Positions 52,801-59,675 of a stretch of DNA of 64,000 nucleotides are shown here, in pieces; within the stretch, counting starts at the first letter, position 1, and each line of letters opens with the position of its first letter. Both the position numbers and the translations under genes were made by a program. Under the pieces are notes generated by a model. That model was given only the letters and a program-made list of their open reading frames with translations. It made no database searches and was not told the origin of the DNA. This DNA is from Apostichopus japonicus (taxonomy: Eukaryota > Echinodermata > Holothuroidea > Aspidochirotida > Stichopodidae). The DNA lies in the NCBI RefSeq assembly GCF_037975245.1, contig NC_092562.1:15806521-15870520 (forward strand). The letters run 5' to 3'.

Positions 52801-55800
52801 TACTCATTCGTTATCTGATCGAATAAAAAATGTCCCCCATCGCTCTAAAACGGTATCCTTCCCTAATTTCTCTGGTTCCACCAAAAATCAATCTGTAAAT
52901 GGAAACCGGTTCTGAGTTACAACAGCTTTTCAGTGTCAATATTATCTTTGAAAAATGTCTGAAGCTGCCAAAATCAAATGATATACTGTGTACTTGACAA
53001 TACAATGTATCCAAAAAATATGGCTCAAATTTAATTTAAGATGTAGTATCTGGCACCTCCGAACAAGGGAGAAAAAAAATATATAAAAATGAAAAAACCT
53101 GTCAGACAGACCATGCAGAAAGCAAAGAAAAGAGCAAAGAGAAAAAAGATTTTCAAGATAGGAAAATATGTAGTTTCAAGTCGTGCAGTAGTAGACACTG
53201 CAAGCATTGAAAGCAATACTGATTCTGTTACAGGAACCTAAGAATCTGATCTTGTAACCGCTGGTAACGTTATCTGTTGATTTGTTTACCCATATCACAG
53301 CAGAGAAAGTTAATCGGAGAGAAAAGAACTTAACCAGTATTAAACATAAAAAAGGCATGGCAAAAATATCAGGTAAAGAATAAAAATAAAAGAACAGGTT
53401 AGGTTACTGCATTGAGCAGGAAGAAGTGCATCCAATCCAAACGGATGCTTTTGTGACAGTTTGAACTTTGATGCCGCAACCACAACAAGCCTTGAATGCT
53501 ATAGGAGGACATTTTTATTGAAACCAAAGGAAGAGTTGAAAACACTGCATGCGATATTTTCAAGTTTTGACCTCACACGACCCAGACCAACTCTGACACT
53601 CAGAGAAAATTATAGGGTTCTGGTAACTACTAAGGTGAAACTAACTTCTTTTGGAGTACGTTGTACTTTTCATGTTTTTTTAGTCTTTGACCTCTGGTGA
53701 CCTCAAATGACCTTTAATCTCCACAACAACAAAAAACCCTGATAGTCCCTGTGTACTCAAAAAGGAGGATCCACGTACAACTTAATGATAGAAGAGTATC
53801 CAAATTTTAGAGAATAAGTGACGAATAAATTTGCATTTTAAATGAGTTTACCAAGTACCTGTACACAGGGAATCCAAAAGAAATATCAACACAAAAAAAC
53901 CCACTTGGACTTAACTGATATTGCCAAATATATGAAAAATGCAAATGAAAATTTTTCCACTTCATCTTTCGTTTAGCCGTAATATTTGTTTCCCCATTTT
54001 TTAAATTTTTTTCTAGCATCATCCTCTCACATACCTATACAAGCATAAATTCCTATTCATCACAAATCCAAAAATTAAGAGCTCAAGTTTTTTTTACTTG
54101 TTTGCCAATTGAAGACATTGCTTTTGCATCGATGAGTAAGTTTTTCTTTCCCAGAACAAACCAAAGATGAACTTCGGGAAAGAAATGGGCTTCCTGTTTA
54201 GTTCTACGTCATTATCGTTGTGGCGTACGTACGTACGTGAACTAGCTGACAAAAACCTGCGAAGGTTGAACGCACGCGAGCCGAGCCAGATAGGTCGGCA
54301 AAGCTTTCAACCTGACTAATGGCTGGCTAATACATCTCAGATTCCATAAACTCAAGCGTAAACATTTAGGTCGCTAATCTTAAGTGGCTGTGGGGATGGA
54401 ATGGCGCATTAAAGGCAACAATAGGCCAACTTTCTCTTGCTGTTTCCATCAACATTTACTTCGATAAAGGTGTAACATTTTTTTCGGTTCTCTCATCAAA
54501 TTAAAAATGACAAATTCGCTCCTCCCCCTTGTTGCAGAGACAGAGACTGAGAGTTTTCTTGCACAGTCAATGTTATCTCGGCCTGCTAGTTTTAAGTGAA
54601 AAAAGAAGCATGGAATCCATAAATGTCGGTTAAGGGATGGAAGATAAAGCACGTCAGAGGGCATCTTTATAGGCAAACAATGATGACAGGATAAATCTTA
54701 TTTAAGACTGCGAAAGATCCTCCCCCAAAAAATAAAGAAATATGAATTAAACTCCTTCATCGTGACTGGGTACTGCAGTAAACAAAATAGAACATAACTA
54801 ATGGAAACTATGAGGAGAGAATAACCAGACAGAGTGTCAGATCCTGTAACAAGTAGCGCTAAATCACCAGACAAGTCAAACAATCTTTATAAACCACTTC
54901 TTGAATGGTAGCTGATGATGAAACAAACCTCTTGTTCTCGAGCCACTGTGGTAGAGCGACGGTGTAATCGTTGTGTGGAGACGGGTGAAGAAGACGCTAT
55001 GATATTATCTTTTTTGGGGGATGGGGGGGTGGCTCAAAATGGTTAAATGCAATCTACCTGGACCTTCTTTTAAATTCTTTTGATAGAACCTTTCATGGAA
55101 ACAAACTTATGGCTCATCGTTTACATACTAGTGTACTTTTCCTTAACACCCCCACCCCACCGTACCCCAACGTACCCCACCTCACCACCATGAAAACAAT
55201 GGTGTAAAGCACTTGGTCATCAGCTCACCATTTGCTTTCTTAATTTGAAAAAGCAACTGAAGGATTATCTCAACTCATTTGAAGTCACATTTTAATATTA
55301 GTGCAAACATAGTTGGTGGCAAAGGTGAGTGATATAGGTAATTACGTTGCAAAGAGGCACCCCAACAAAATTCCTTTTAAGATAGTTAGCAAATCGGTAC
55401 ATGTTCAACAGAAACATTGGCTCAAATGACTTGTTTGAACTTTTATCGGTTTCTATGTGTCAGACATTATAGTCTTCTCTAACAAATGGCCTTCCAAATT
55501 AGAGAGACACTAGTTTTATTTTATTTTTTTAACTAGCTTTGTATATTTTCTAATTTACTAATTAGCTTTTTCTTTTCTGTTGTAGCACAGATACATTATT
55601 TGTAGGTATTTGATTCTATATACTCTCTACACGTAACAGAAGTAGAAGAAGCACACAACTTGGAACATCCTAAATATCTTGCTGCTAGTAACTGGGTCCT
55701 TCATCCCTATCACGCATGGTATTATGAGCAAGAACATCAGTACTAAGGATGAATACCCAGGCTATAAACACAATGTTTAGGGCTGCGGAATTGCAGATTC

Positions 55801-56816
55801 AAAAAGAATTAAAACAGCTGTGACCCTTAGAGAGTATCCAGAAGTGGATTTCTCTTCAATTATTTGCTCACAAGAAAGATCAGTTGTTAAAAAAGAAAAT
55901 TATAACAAGTTGGTTTAAACAATAATAAACCTTAGGAAGAATGTAAAACCGGATACCCATGTCATTAAAAATTGTGGACTAAAATTGTATCCTGCTTTGA
56001 GGTGAAACAGACAGCAGGTATTAACTAGAAGGAAATCCATGGAGTTTCATATCTCATCGCCAACATACCGTTTTAGGAGTTTTTGACACAAAAATTAAAA
56101 ATATACATCTGACCTTTTAACCATGAGACCTTTGACCTGGATTCCCATGGCAACCACATATTCTGACAGTATGTGACATTTCCATTATACCATGTCGATT
56201 CAATGTTTTAATTCAAGGTTCCACACCAATTCAATGTTTCCACTTGGAGACACGAGGGTTCAACCTGGGCTACCTTCTCACCAAGTTTCAAGAGAATCGA
56301 CCCAGCCGTTCAGGAGGAGTTTTTTTACACAAAATTGGACTAGACTTAGACCAAGACTGTTGTTTGACTGTTCACTGTTGTGTCAGGGCGTTTGGCAAAT
56401 TTCTAGATTACCGGCAATTTCTTACACTGTGACAACTCACTAAGAGATCCCTATCTCCCCCCCCCCCTTGCCCTTTGTGTAAGCCCACTGCACATCAATT
56501 TGGCAGGAGGAAGAGAACAGCCAAGGGATGAAGGGGGGGGGGAAATAATGGAATGATATCAAGCAGTGTATGGATCAAATCAGACAAACTTGGCCTATAG
56601 AGACAAATACTGACAAACATATAAGAAGTAGGACATTAAACTCGGCAGGTCAACCGCCTCATCATACCGTGATGCCTTCCACTGATATCGCTACTTTGTT
56701 GGAACTTGAAAGTACTTCGATATCGATCTCTTGAGGCAGGGTATCCAGGACAACATCTTCTTCCTCCTTGGTACCTTTGGTGTCTGCTATTGATCCGACG
56801 CTCTGTTCTGAGAGAT
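16689..56816 (-). CDS. POMGNT1: POMGNT1: protein O-mannose beta-1,2-N-acetylglucosaminyltransferase, thirteen joined exons
   Basis: Gene-level entry. In transcription order the exons are 56816-56668, 45169-44990, 42389-42263, 36022-35924, 31694-31567, 30424-30322, 27720-27551, 24641-24583, 23454-23382, 22832-22704, 22434-22309, 17930-17685 and 16802-16689. All have AG/GT borders and keep phase, giving 566 residues to the stop. The product aligns end to end with human POMGNT1 as I recall it, from about residue 80 onward. The stem domain covers about 28-200 and the catalytic domain about 230-566, with [14 protein letters not shown] at 244-257, the metal-binding EEDLD at 327-331 and LWDWDMWMR at 406-414. 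The enzyme adds GlcNAc in beta-1,2 linkage to O-mannose in the Golgi; dystroglycan is the classic substrate. The tail and membrane anchor are not found and are presumably right of the window. No frameshift or missing motif was seen. Confidence 0.96.
16803..17684 (-). other. POMGNT1 intron containing a complete SINE
   Basis: The intron lies between exons 17930-17685 and 16802-16689. About half of it is a SINE with a target-site duplication (17096-17524). A run of ATA/ATC triplets at 17100-17135 is that element's tail. Confidence 0.75.
17096..17524 (-). mobile_element. tRNA-headed SINE with 22-bp target-site duplication
   Basis: The 22-base word beginning ATCACAAGTGACATTAAC occurs at 17074-17095 and 17525-17546 with no mismatch. 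On the minus strand the element starts with a tRNA-like head: A-box TGGCCGAGTGG, a long variable-arm region and B-box GGGATTGATCCCGG, in the style of tRNA-Ser/Leu. A body of about 300 bases follows and the tail is ATT/ATG triplets. Head, tail and duplication together indicate a full-length retroposed insertion. Confidence 0.8.
17685..17930 (-). CDS. POMGNT1: POMGNT1 exon: C-terminal part of the catalytic domain
   Basis: Residues 448-529 start [20 protein letters not shown] and later read [17 protein letters not shown] and [10 protein letters not shown]. Human POMGNT1 has matching patterns (EAEVLDHSKNPCEDSFLP, DFTTWTQLAK). The acceptor is CTTTTATAG and the donor AAG/GTAAGG; both borders are phase 0. 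Confidence 0.95.
18152..20798. mobile_element. GGTCA-rich repetitive element with internal tandem copies
   Basis: Blocks of about 300-410 bases recur from about 18680 to 20560. They share words such as TGACCTTTGGTGACC, ACATGACCGTTAAG, ACCTTGGCACTGGGAG and AATAGCATCGAAACTG. The whole is framed by GGTTCCTTGCTT at 18152-18163 and its reverse complement AAGCAAGGAACC at 20787-20798. The right end also forms a hairpin (20772-20798) beside a CA microsatellite. Three copies carry AGGTCA half-sites spaced 4, 5 and 1 (18949-18982, 19349-19382, 20303-20336). I see no transposase. It is probably a non-autonomous transposon with internally amplified units. Confidence 0.7.
20720..20756. repeat. CA microsatellite
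   Basis: An almost pure (CA)n tract with one CATA interruption lies near the right end of the GGTCA-rich element. Confidence 0.9.
21776..22230. repeat. Minisatellite, 20-bp unit, about 22 copies
   Basis: The unit is GGAATCACTTCACTATTGGA with a few substitutions per copy. Because 20 is not a multiple of three, all plus-strand frames read a repeated peptide; these frames are artefacts. The array ends about 80 bases from the donor of POMGNT1 exon 22434-22309. Confidence 0.95.
22309..22434 (-). CDS. POMGNT1: POMGNT1 exon: catalytic domain, WDWDMW motif
   Basis: Residues 406-447 begin [20 protein letters not shown] and continue [22 protein letters not shown] in two adjoining pieces. LWDWDMWMR and the CIIPDVSRSYHFG pattern are hallmarks of POMGNT1 and the related GlcNAc-transferase I fold. 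The acceptor is ATTTCAG and the donor CAA/GTAAGT; both borders are phase 0. Confidence 0.96.
22704..22832 (-). CDS. POMGNT1: POMGNT1 exon: catalytic domain
   Basis: Residues 363-405 read [20 protein letters not shown], then [20 protein letters not shown] and PEK. Human POMGNT1 has [13 protein letters not shown] and KWPTPEKLWDWD at the same place. The acceptor is CCTTTTAG and the donor AAG/GTTAGT. Both borders are phase 0. Confidence 0.96.
22833..23381 (-). other. POMGNT1 intron
   Basis: This short intron holds a G-rich patch near 22980-23000 and otherwise unremarkable AT-rich sequence. The plus-strand open frame at 23208-23399 overlaps the neighbouring exon antisense and is not supported. 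Confidence 0.7.
23382..23454 (-). CDS. POMGNT1: POMGNT1 exon: catalytic domain, [11 protein letters not shown]
   Basis: The joined codon gives S and the exon then reads [20 protein letters not shown] and WNDQ (residues 339-362). Human POMGNT1 reads [20 protein letters not shown] in this position. The acceptor is CTTTTGCAG and the donor CAG/GTAATT. At 73 bases it is a small exon, confirmed by phase on both sides. Confidence 0.96.
23455..24582 (-). other. POMGNT1 intron with a 26-bp minisatellite
   Basis: The intron contains a tandem array at 23841-24133 and otherwise AT-rich sequence. No exon is missing here, because the flanking exons are contiguous in the protein. Confidence 0.8.
23841..24133. 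repeat. Minisatellite, about 26-bp unit, about 11 copies
   Basis: The unit is AGTACCAGTACAAGTACAAC followed by AGCATG, with small indels and substitutions. A further remnant occurs near 24275-24292. Confidence 0.9.
24583..24641 (-). CDS. POMGNT1: POMGNT1 exon carrying the catalytic EEDLD motif
   Basis: This 59-base exon encodes [19 protein letters not shown] (residues 319-337). EEDLD (327-331) is the acidic DXD-type motif that coordinates manganese and the UDP-GlcNAc phosphates in this family. The acceptor is TTTTTCACAG and the donor AG/GTAAGA, phase 2. It is too short to be found as an open frame and is placed by phase and homology. Confidence 0.96.
25544..25598. repeat. TA microsatellite
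   Basis: Alternating TA dinucleotides with two short interruptions. Confidence 0.92.
27021..27412. repeat. Degenerate minisatellite, about 24-bp unit
   Basis: The unit is approximately GTAGGTAAGCAATATGTAAG followed by TGTG, with frequent substitutions. On the plus strand each unit carries GGTAAGT-like words, but the host gene is read from the other strand. It begins about 140 bases past the donor of exon 27720-27551. Confidence 0.85.
27551..27720 (-). CDS. POMGNT1: POMGNT1 exon: catalytic domain, [10 protein letters not shown]
   Basis: After the split V codon the exon reads [20 protein letters not shown], then [11 protein letters not shown] and [19 protein letters not shown] (residues 263-318). 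Human POMGNT1 has [13 protein letters not shown] and [18 protein letters not shown]. The acceptor is TTTGTCCAG and the donor CCA/GTGAGT; it leaves in phase 0. Confidence 0.97.
27775..28019 (-). mobile_element. tRNA-headed SINE
   Basis: On the minus strand the element starts GGGAGTGTTAGCTCAGTGG, containing an A-box, and follows with a GGTTTGAGTC B-box about 45 bases later. This is the layout of a tRNA-derived pol III promoter. A body of about 170 bases and a short GTATGTAT-type tail follow. I found no clear target-site duplication. Confidence 0.7.
28680..29460. other. Possible intronic regulatory or conserved block
   Basis: This stretch has mixed composition and several CpG-containing words (CCGGCAGTTTACGTCGTC, GGCCGGCGATACCGTCC) unlike the AT-rich intron around it. 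It has no convincing open frame. A regulatory element is one explanation; an old transposon remnant is another. Confidence 0.25.
30322..30424 (-). CDS. POMGNT1: POMGNT1 exon: start of the catalytic domain, [14 protein letters not shown]
   Basis: Residues 228-261 begin [20 protein letters not shown] and continue [38 protein letters not shown] is the entry strand and nucleotide-sugar-binding region of the human catalytic domain. The acceptor is TTCTTGCAG and the donor G/GTAAGA; it enters in phase 0 and leaves in phase 1. The phase-0 entry is compatible with either donor of the preceding exon. Confidence 0.97.
30425..31506 (-). other. POMGNT1 intron, with SINE next to the duplicated donor
   Basis: The intron between the duplicated-donor exon and exon 30424-30322 contains a SINE at 31105-31412, whose head is about 95 bases from the distal donor. 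Open frames at 30302-30920 are shadows of the neighbouring exon and of intron sequence. Confidence 0.75.
31105..31412 (-). mobile_element. tRNA-headed SINE with GCGCTATATAAA-type tail
   Basis: On the minus strand it has an A-box TGGCCAATTGG (31404-31394) and B-box GGTTCGGTTCC (31360-31350). A conserved-looking body with CACCCAGGGGTTAAATGGG follows, and the end is AAAGCGCTATATAAAAAA. The head, body and tail layout fits SINEs seen widely in marine invertebrates. A related, shorter copy lies at 46722-46902 on the other strand. Confidence 0.75.
31466..31587. repeat. Two-copy 60-bp tandem duplication spanning an exon end and its splice donor
   Basis: Positions 31466-31525 are repeated at 31526-31585 with a single internal substitution (31495 A against 31555 G). 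Each copy holds the coding end of the POMGNT1 exon (..DFNPEP), the same CCT/GTAAGT donor, and part of the intron. The unit is a multiple of three and no stop interrupts it on the minus strand. Confidence 0.95.
31567..31694 (-). CDS. POMGNT1: POMGNT1 exon: stem-catalytic junction, with two possible donors
   Basis: The joined codon gives D; the exon then reads [37 protein letters not shown] and FNPEP (residues 186-227). It matches human [31 protein letters not shown]. The acceptor is TATCTACAG. The proximal donor is CCT/GTAAGT after 31567. A tandem duplication provides an identical donor after 31507; its use would add [20 protein letters not shown] in frame. I give the proximal donor because that length agrees with human POMGNT1. 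Confidence 0.93.
31695..35923 (-). other. POMGNT1 intron
   Basis: This intron of about 4.2 kb is AT-rich. It has a small G-rich tandem repeat at 34326-34394 and a long C run (35874-35886), a G run on the transcribed strand close to the 35924 donor. Blocks around 33600-34180 and 34560-34760 are somewhat more complex in composition but have no recognisable product. Confidence 0.7.
34326..34394. repeat. G-rich tandem repeat, about 26-bp unit, three copies
   Basis: Copies of GGGGTAAGGGGCTTCAGATA with G runs of variable length follow one another within a POMGNT1 intron. Confidence 0.8.
35924..36022 (-). CDS. POMGNT1: POMGNT1 exon: end of stem domain
   Basis: The joined codon gives G; the exon then reads [20 protein letters not shown] and [12 protein letters not shown] (residues 153-184). 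Human POMGNT1 has [22 protein letters not shown] at this position. The acceptor is CATTTCAG and the donor G/GTAAGG, phase 1 in and out. A 13-base G run on the transcribed strand lies about 40 bases into the next intron. Confidence 0.94.
36023..42262 (-). other. POMGNT1 intron, 6.2 kb
   Basis: The intron has AT-rich sequence with many homopolymers. An AG-rich stretch and C/G runs occur near 40780-40850. A plus-strand open frame at 41546-41830 contains a cluster of cysteines but no recognised domain. A G run at 42218-42229 sits about 35 bases from the 42263 donor. No named feature can be supported. Confidence 0.65.
42263..42389 (-). CDS. POMGNT1: POMGNT1 exon: stem domain, [10 protein letters not shown]
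   Basis: Residues 110-151 begin [20 protein letters not shown] and go on to [18 protein letters not shown]. Human POMGNT1 has [20 protein letters not shown] and [11 protein letters not shown]. The arginine of WRD is, from memory, a sugar-binding stem residue in the human structure. The acceptor is TATCTTCACAG and the donor G/GTAAGA, phase 0 in and phase 1 out. Confidence 0.96.
42625..42835. repeat. Degenerate tandem repeat, roughly 35-43-bp unit
   Basis: About six diverged copies of a unit like GAGGGTGATCTTTAAGAG followed by AGTGGATCAAGAC occur in a row. Unit length varies and divergence is high. Confidence 0.55.
44441..44920. repeat. Minisatellite, 22-bp unit, about 22 copies
   Basis: The unit is CACTTCCTCGCCCAATCATA followed by CC, with CTCACC/CTCGCC and CATTCC/CATACC variants forming sub-blocks. 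It ends about 70 bases from the donor of POMGNT1 exon 45169-44990. On the transcribed strand it is purine-rich. Confidence 0.95.
44990..45169 (-). CDS. POMGNT1: POMGNT1 exon: core of the carbohydrate-binding stem domain
   Basis: Residues 50-109 begin [20 protein letters not shown], continue [20 protein letters not shown], then [20 protein letters not shown]. Human POMGNT1 matches nearly throughout ([33 protein letters not shown]). This domain binds beta-linked sugars; the arginine of GRGIH and the aspartate of HEDEA are, from memory, ligand contacts. The acceptor is CCTCTACAG and the donor AAG/GTAAGT. Both borders are phase 0. Confidence 0.97.
46722..46902 (+). mobile_element. tRNA-headed SINE, probably truncated
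   Basis: The head contains an A-box-like TGGTCAAATGGCTAAGG and B-box GGTTCGAATCC (46776-46786), followed by TGTCCTTGTGCAAGAAATTT, CACCCAGGTGTATAAATGGG and GGTACCTGC. The body matches the SINE at 31105-31412 read on its own strand, but the tail segment is missing, so this copy is 3' truncated. Confidence 0.7.
46982..47083. repeat. Foldback: inverted repeat with 48-bp arms and 6-bp loop
   Basis: The arm 46982-47029 is the reverse complement of 47036-47083 with one mismatch; the loop is TGATAC (47030-47035). Each arm also contains a small internal palindrome of GGGGGGC and GCCCCCC. The right flank continues GGTTCCTACGCC, matching the end motif of the element at 2729-3069, so this is probably the core of a MITE-like family. 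Confidence 0.9.
49660..50110. other. Possible regulatory block in POMGNT1 intron
   Basis: This has a more even base composition and more CpG than the surroundings (GAACCGCGGC, GACGGACGGATCG, CTTTCGGAGGCATCGAGG). It contains a minus-strand 68-residue open frame with no recognised domain. It may be a cis-regulatory element or an unrecognised exon. Confidence 0.22.
54140..54440. other. Possible regulatory block in POMGNT1 intron
   Basis: The stretch includes CTACGTCATT (a CRE-like core), a (GTAC)n run near 54222-54240, and CpG-rich CGCACGCGAGCCGAGCC. It has no open frame of note. Its function is unknown. Confidence 0.25.
56668..56816 (-). CDS. POMGNT1: POMGNT1 first visible exon: start of the stem domain
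   Basis: After two bases of a split codon it reads [20 protein letters not shown], then [20 protein letters not shown] and VAISVEGIT (residues 1-49). The second half parallels human [22 protein letters not shown], and the next exon begins ILEDE as in human VLEDE. The acidic, low-complexity start corresponds to the linker between membrane anchor and stem. The acceptor is GGTTTCAG, with phase 1 on the upstream side; the donor is ACG/GTATGA, weaker than the others. The exon for tail and membrane anchor was not found upstream in the window. Confidence 0.9.
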
Positions 56817-59262
56817 CTGAAACCAGACGAGACGGAGGACAATATTTATCAAGTCTAAAAATCTCACCAAATTGAGGGCTGGTTTACAGCATCCATTAAA
56901 CACACATAGTTCTTCTTTTTTTTTTTCTCTTTTTTTTTCTTAGAAATGAAAAATCAATAAAATCAATAAATTCCACTCTGCATATTTCTGCAAATATGTT
57001 TTGCTGGCTTTTCTTGTTGCTTATTCATCATGTACACTAGCTGTTATGTTTATAGTAGGAAAAATAAAATCTTGTGTCTAATATTTTCAATCCAAAAGTC
57101 AAAAAAAGTGTCAAATCTGAGACCGCCTCAGTACTTGGGGTAAATAGTAGACACTTTTTAAGAGATAGAATATTGAAAAAGAATGAAATAAAAAGAAATA
57201 AGTTTCAAAAGAAAGAACTTGAAAGAATATTACAGAGATAGAAGATGTGTAAACATACACATAATGCCATCTAGGTAGTGAAGTCGGCATTTTGGAAGGA
57301 GGGGATGTAGCCCTGGGGTCTTTGTAGCAGACCCCCCTGCGAAGGAATATGGGGTTATCGTAGCCCATCTTATGGTGCAGACTGAGGCTTAATATGTACA
57401 ATATATCAATTAGGTATGTAATTAGGTCAGAAATGCAAGAATGTGCTGATAACTAGTTATGATTTTGCGTGATACATTGAACAGGGAAGTGAGACAGATT
57501 GTATACCTCCCCCAACCACTGGACCCACACATGGAAGGGTCTCTATAACGCTCAGTATTGGGAAGCAATATGCAAATTACCCAATAGATTAACTGTTAAA
57601 TTATTCATTTACATAAACAAAGGATTCCCCCTCTTAACCATGTATCAATGTTGCAAATGTAAGCAACACTCCTCTCATTTACTATATAGGGTATAACTTG
57701 AATTTGTTTCTATAAACTGAAGTCATTTTAGCAAAGATGGATGGGATTGGCAATTTGGCTGGCAGCAGAAAGGGGGTGGGGATGGGTATGGGGGGGGTCA
57801 AGGCATGAGTGGAGGAGGTTATAATGGCAACATGACTGACTAGTCCTTACTAACTCTAATCGTCCAACTTTATTACAGTTCTTTACAACTGCAGAGCTAC
57901 TGTATTTGTGCAAAAATTGCAATGCATTTTTGGAAAAAAAGGAAAAATCAAATCAATTTACCTGCTAGAATTTAATGCTCTTCTTTTAATATTTATGTAA
58001 TATTTCATATATACATTGACACTAACCATTACTGAAGGCCTGTTTGTAATAAAGGTTGAAACCCAGACAACTAATATCATATAAGTCTGACATACTGTAC
58101 TCATAGTACCAGCATATTCAGTAGCATTATTTAATTAAATTTAAATAGTATCTATAAATTGTTTTTAACAAGAAAAGAACCTTGTCAAACACAATCAAAT
58201 TGACACCCACATTTTTGCAAGCTTCTCTGGCAGTTTGCCATCTCCAAGCTATCCCCGCACTTCATTTTGACGACAAACTTTTCTGATATTCAAAGACATT
58301 GAACCACTTTTTGCCTAAGAAAAACTTTTTGATATTTAGTTGGATAAACATTCTCCAAGATCTTATGACAGGAGATACAAAAGGGGGAAAAGGGGTTTCA
58401 AAATGTTTGCTTCCAGCTTCAAACAGATTAAATTCAATGAGTCGAAATCTATAAAAACATCTGCAAGACAGGATAAAATAGCTTTACGACACCGTCATGG
58501 TCAATGAAGAGCGTTATAAAAAAAAATTGTTAAAAAAAGCCCTGGTAGCGAAGAGCAGAAATCTCTTCGAAGACGGGGTACAGCGACTCCTATTTTATTC
58601 TTACACAAACCCTTCCAGTTTTAAACATTGCGAGAAGATGCAAGCCAAAAAATTATTCCGTCTCATGGCATCCCCGAGGGAAATCATGCATCTCCATGAC
58701 CATGCATCAGAAGACACAAATTTTATGGTTACTAAAATTTAAGTCTTTTTTTGCTCTGAGAACAGTATATAGATTCTCAACCGCATCCAAAATAATGCTC
58801 TTAACAGTAAAAAAGAACTAGTCCTTCGCACCAAAAAATTGCCTCCAGGAAACAAGACAGAATCAATCTCTCACAGGATAAGCAGATTTACCCAGGGTTT
58901 TGAAGATGGTTGAAGTTGGTTATGAACAAAATGGATAATCGTTTTTAAGTATTTTTCCCTGTCGATGAAAGGGGTTGCTATAGTGAAAGAGGGAAATAAA
59001 CTTGAGGTGCACCTTCATGCAGAAAGTAAAACAAACATAAACTTAATCTCTGGGAAGCACTATGTGTTGCTGAATATCAATGAAAAATTAAGCCAATTTT
59101 AACAAGTCTGAGAAAACTGGAGGACTTGGGGGTACCTCATGTGTCTTTTATCTTCCATCTCTTCCAAATGCCCACATCAGTTTATCGCTAATAGTGATGG
59201 CAGTCACAAGTCACCTCTCTAATAAAGAAATGCCAAATACAGTAAATGTACCACACTACACA

Positions 59263-59675
59263 CGGAAGAATACAAACTACGGAAGAATACAAACTACGGA
59301 AGAATACAAACTACAGAAGAATACAAACTACAAAAGAATACAAACTACCGAGGAATACAAACTACAGAAGAATACAAATTACAGAAGAATACAAACTACA
59401 GAAGCATACAAACTACAGAAGCATACAAACTACAGAAGAATACAAACTACAGAAGGATACAAACTACAGAAGAATAAAAACTACAGAAGAATACAAACTA
59501 CAGAAGCATACAAACTACAGAAGTATACAAACCACAGAAGAATACAAACTACAGAAGAATGCAAACTACAGAAGAATACAAACTACAGAAGAATACAAAC
59601 TACAGAAGAATACAAACTACAGAAAAATGCAAACTACAGAAGAATACAAACTACAGAAGAATACAAACTACAGAA
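59263..59675. repeat. Minisatellite, 17-bp unit, about 24 copies
   Basis: The unit is ACAGAAGAATACAAACT with single-base variants. Because three units equal 51 bases, each plus-strand frame reads a 17-residue repeat, which produces long open frames (up to 161 codons) that are not genes. Confidence 0.95.

Larger units (their letters stand above)
45170..56667 (-). other. POMGNT1 intron, 11.5 kb
   Basis: This is the longest intron fully inside the window. It contains a SINE (46722-46902), a foldback (46982-47083), G runs near 47390, 47910 and 47960, a CT-rich stretch near 49600, and GC/CpG-richer blocks at about 49660-50110 and 54140-54440. The flanking exons are contiguous in the protein, so no POMGNT1 exon is missed. 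No nested gene could be supported. Confidence 0.7.

Noticed and set aside
56192-56443. Two overlapping plus-strand open frames just downstream of POMGNT1 exon 56816-56668
   Set aside because: They overlap one another in different frames, share no recognisable domain, and lie in an intron.
56636-56842. Minus-strand 68-residue frame [16 protein letters not shown]..
   Set aside because: It is the wrong frame of the POMGNT1 stem exon; the frame starting LSEQSVGS joins in phase with ILEDEE.
58497-58742. Lysine-rich 81-residue plus-strand frame
   Set aside because: No domain, no splice support, and the lysines come from A runs.
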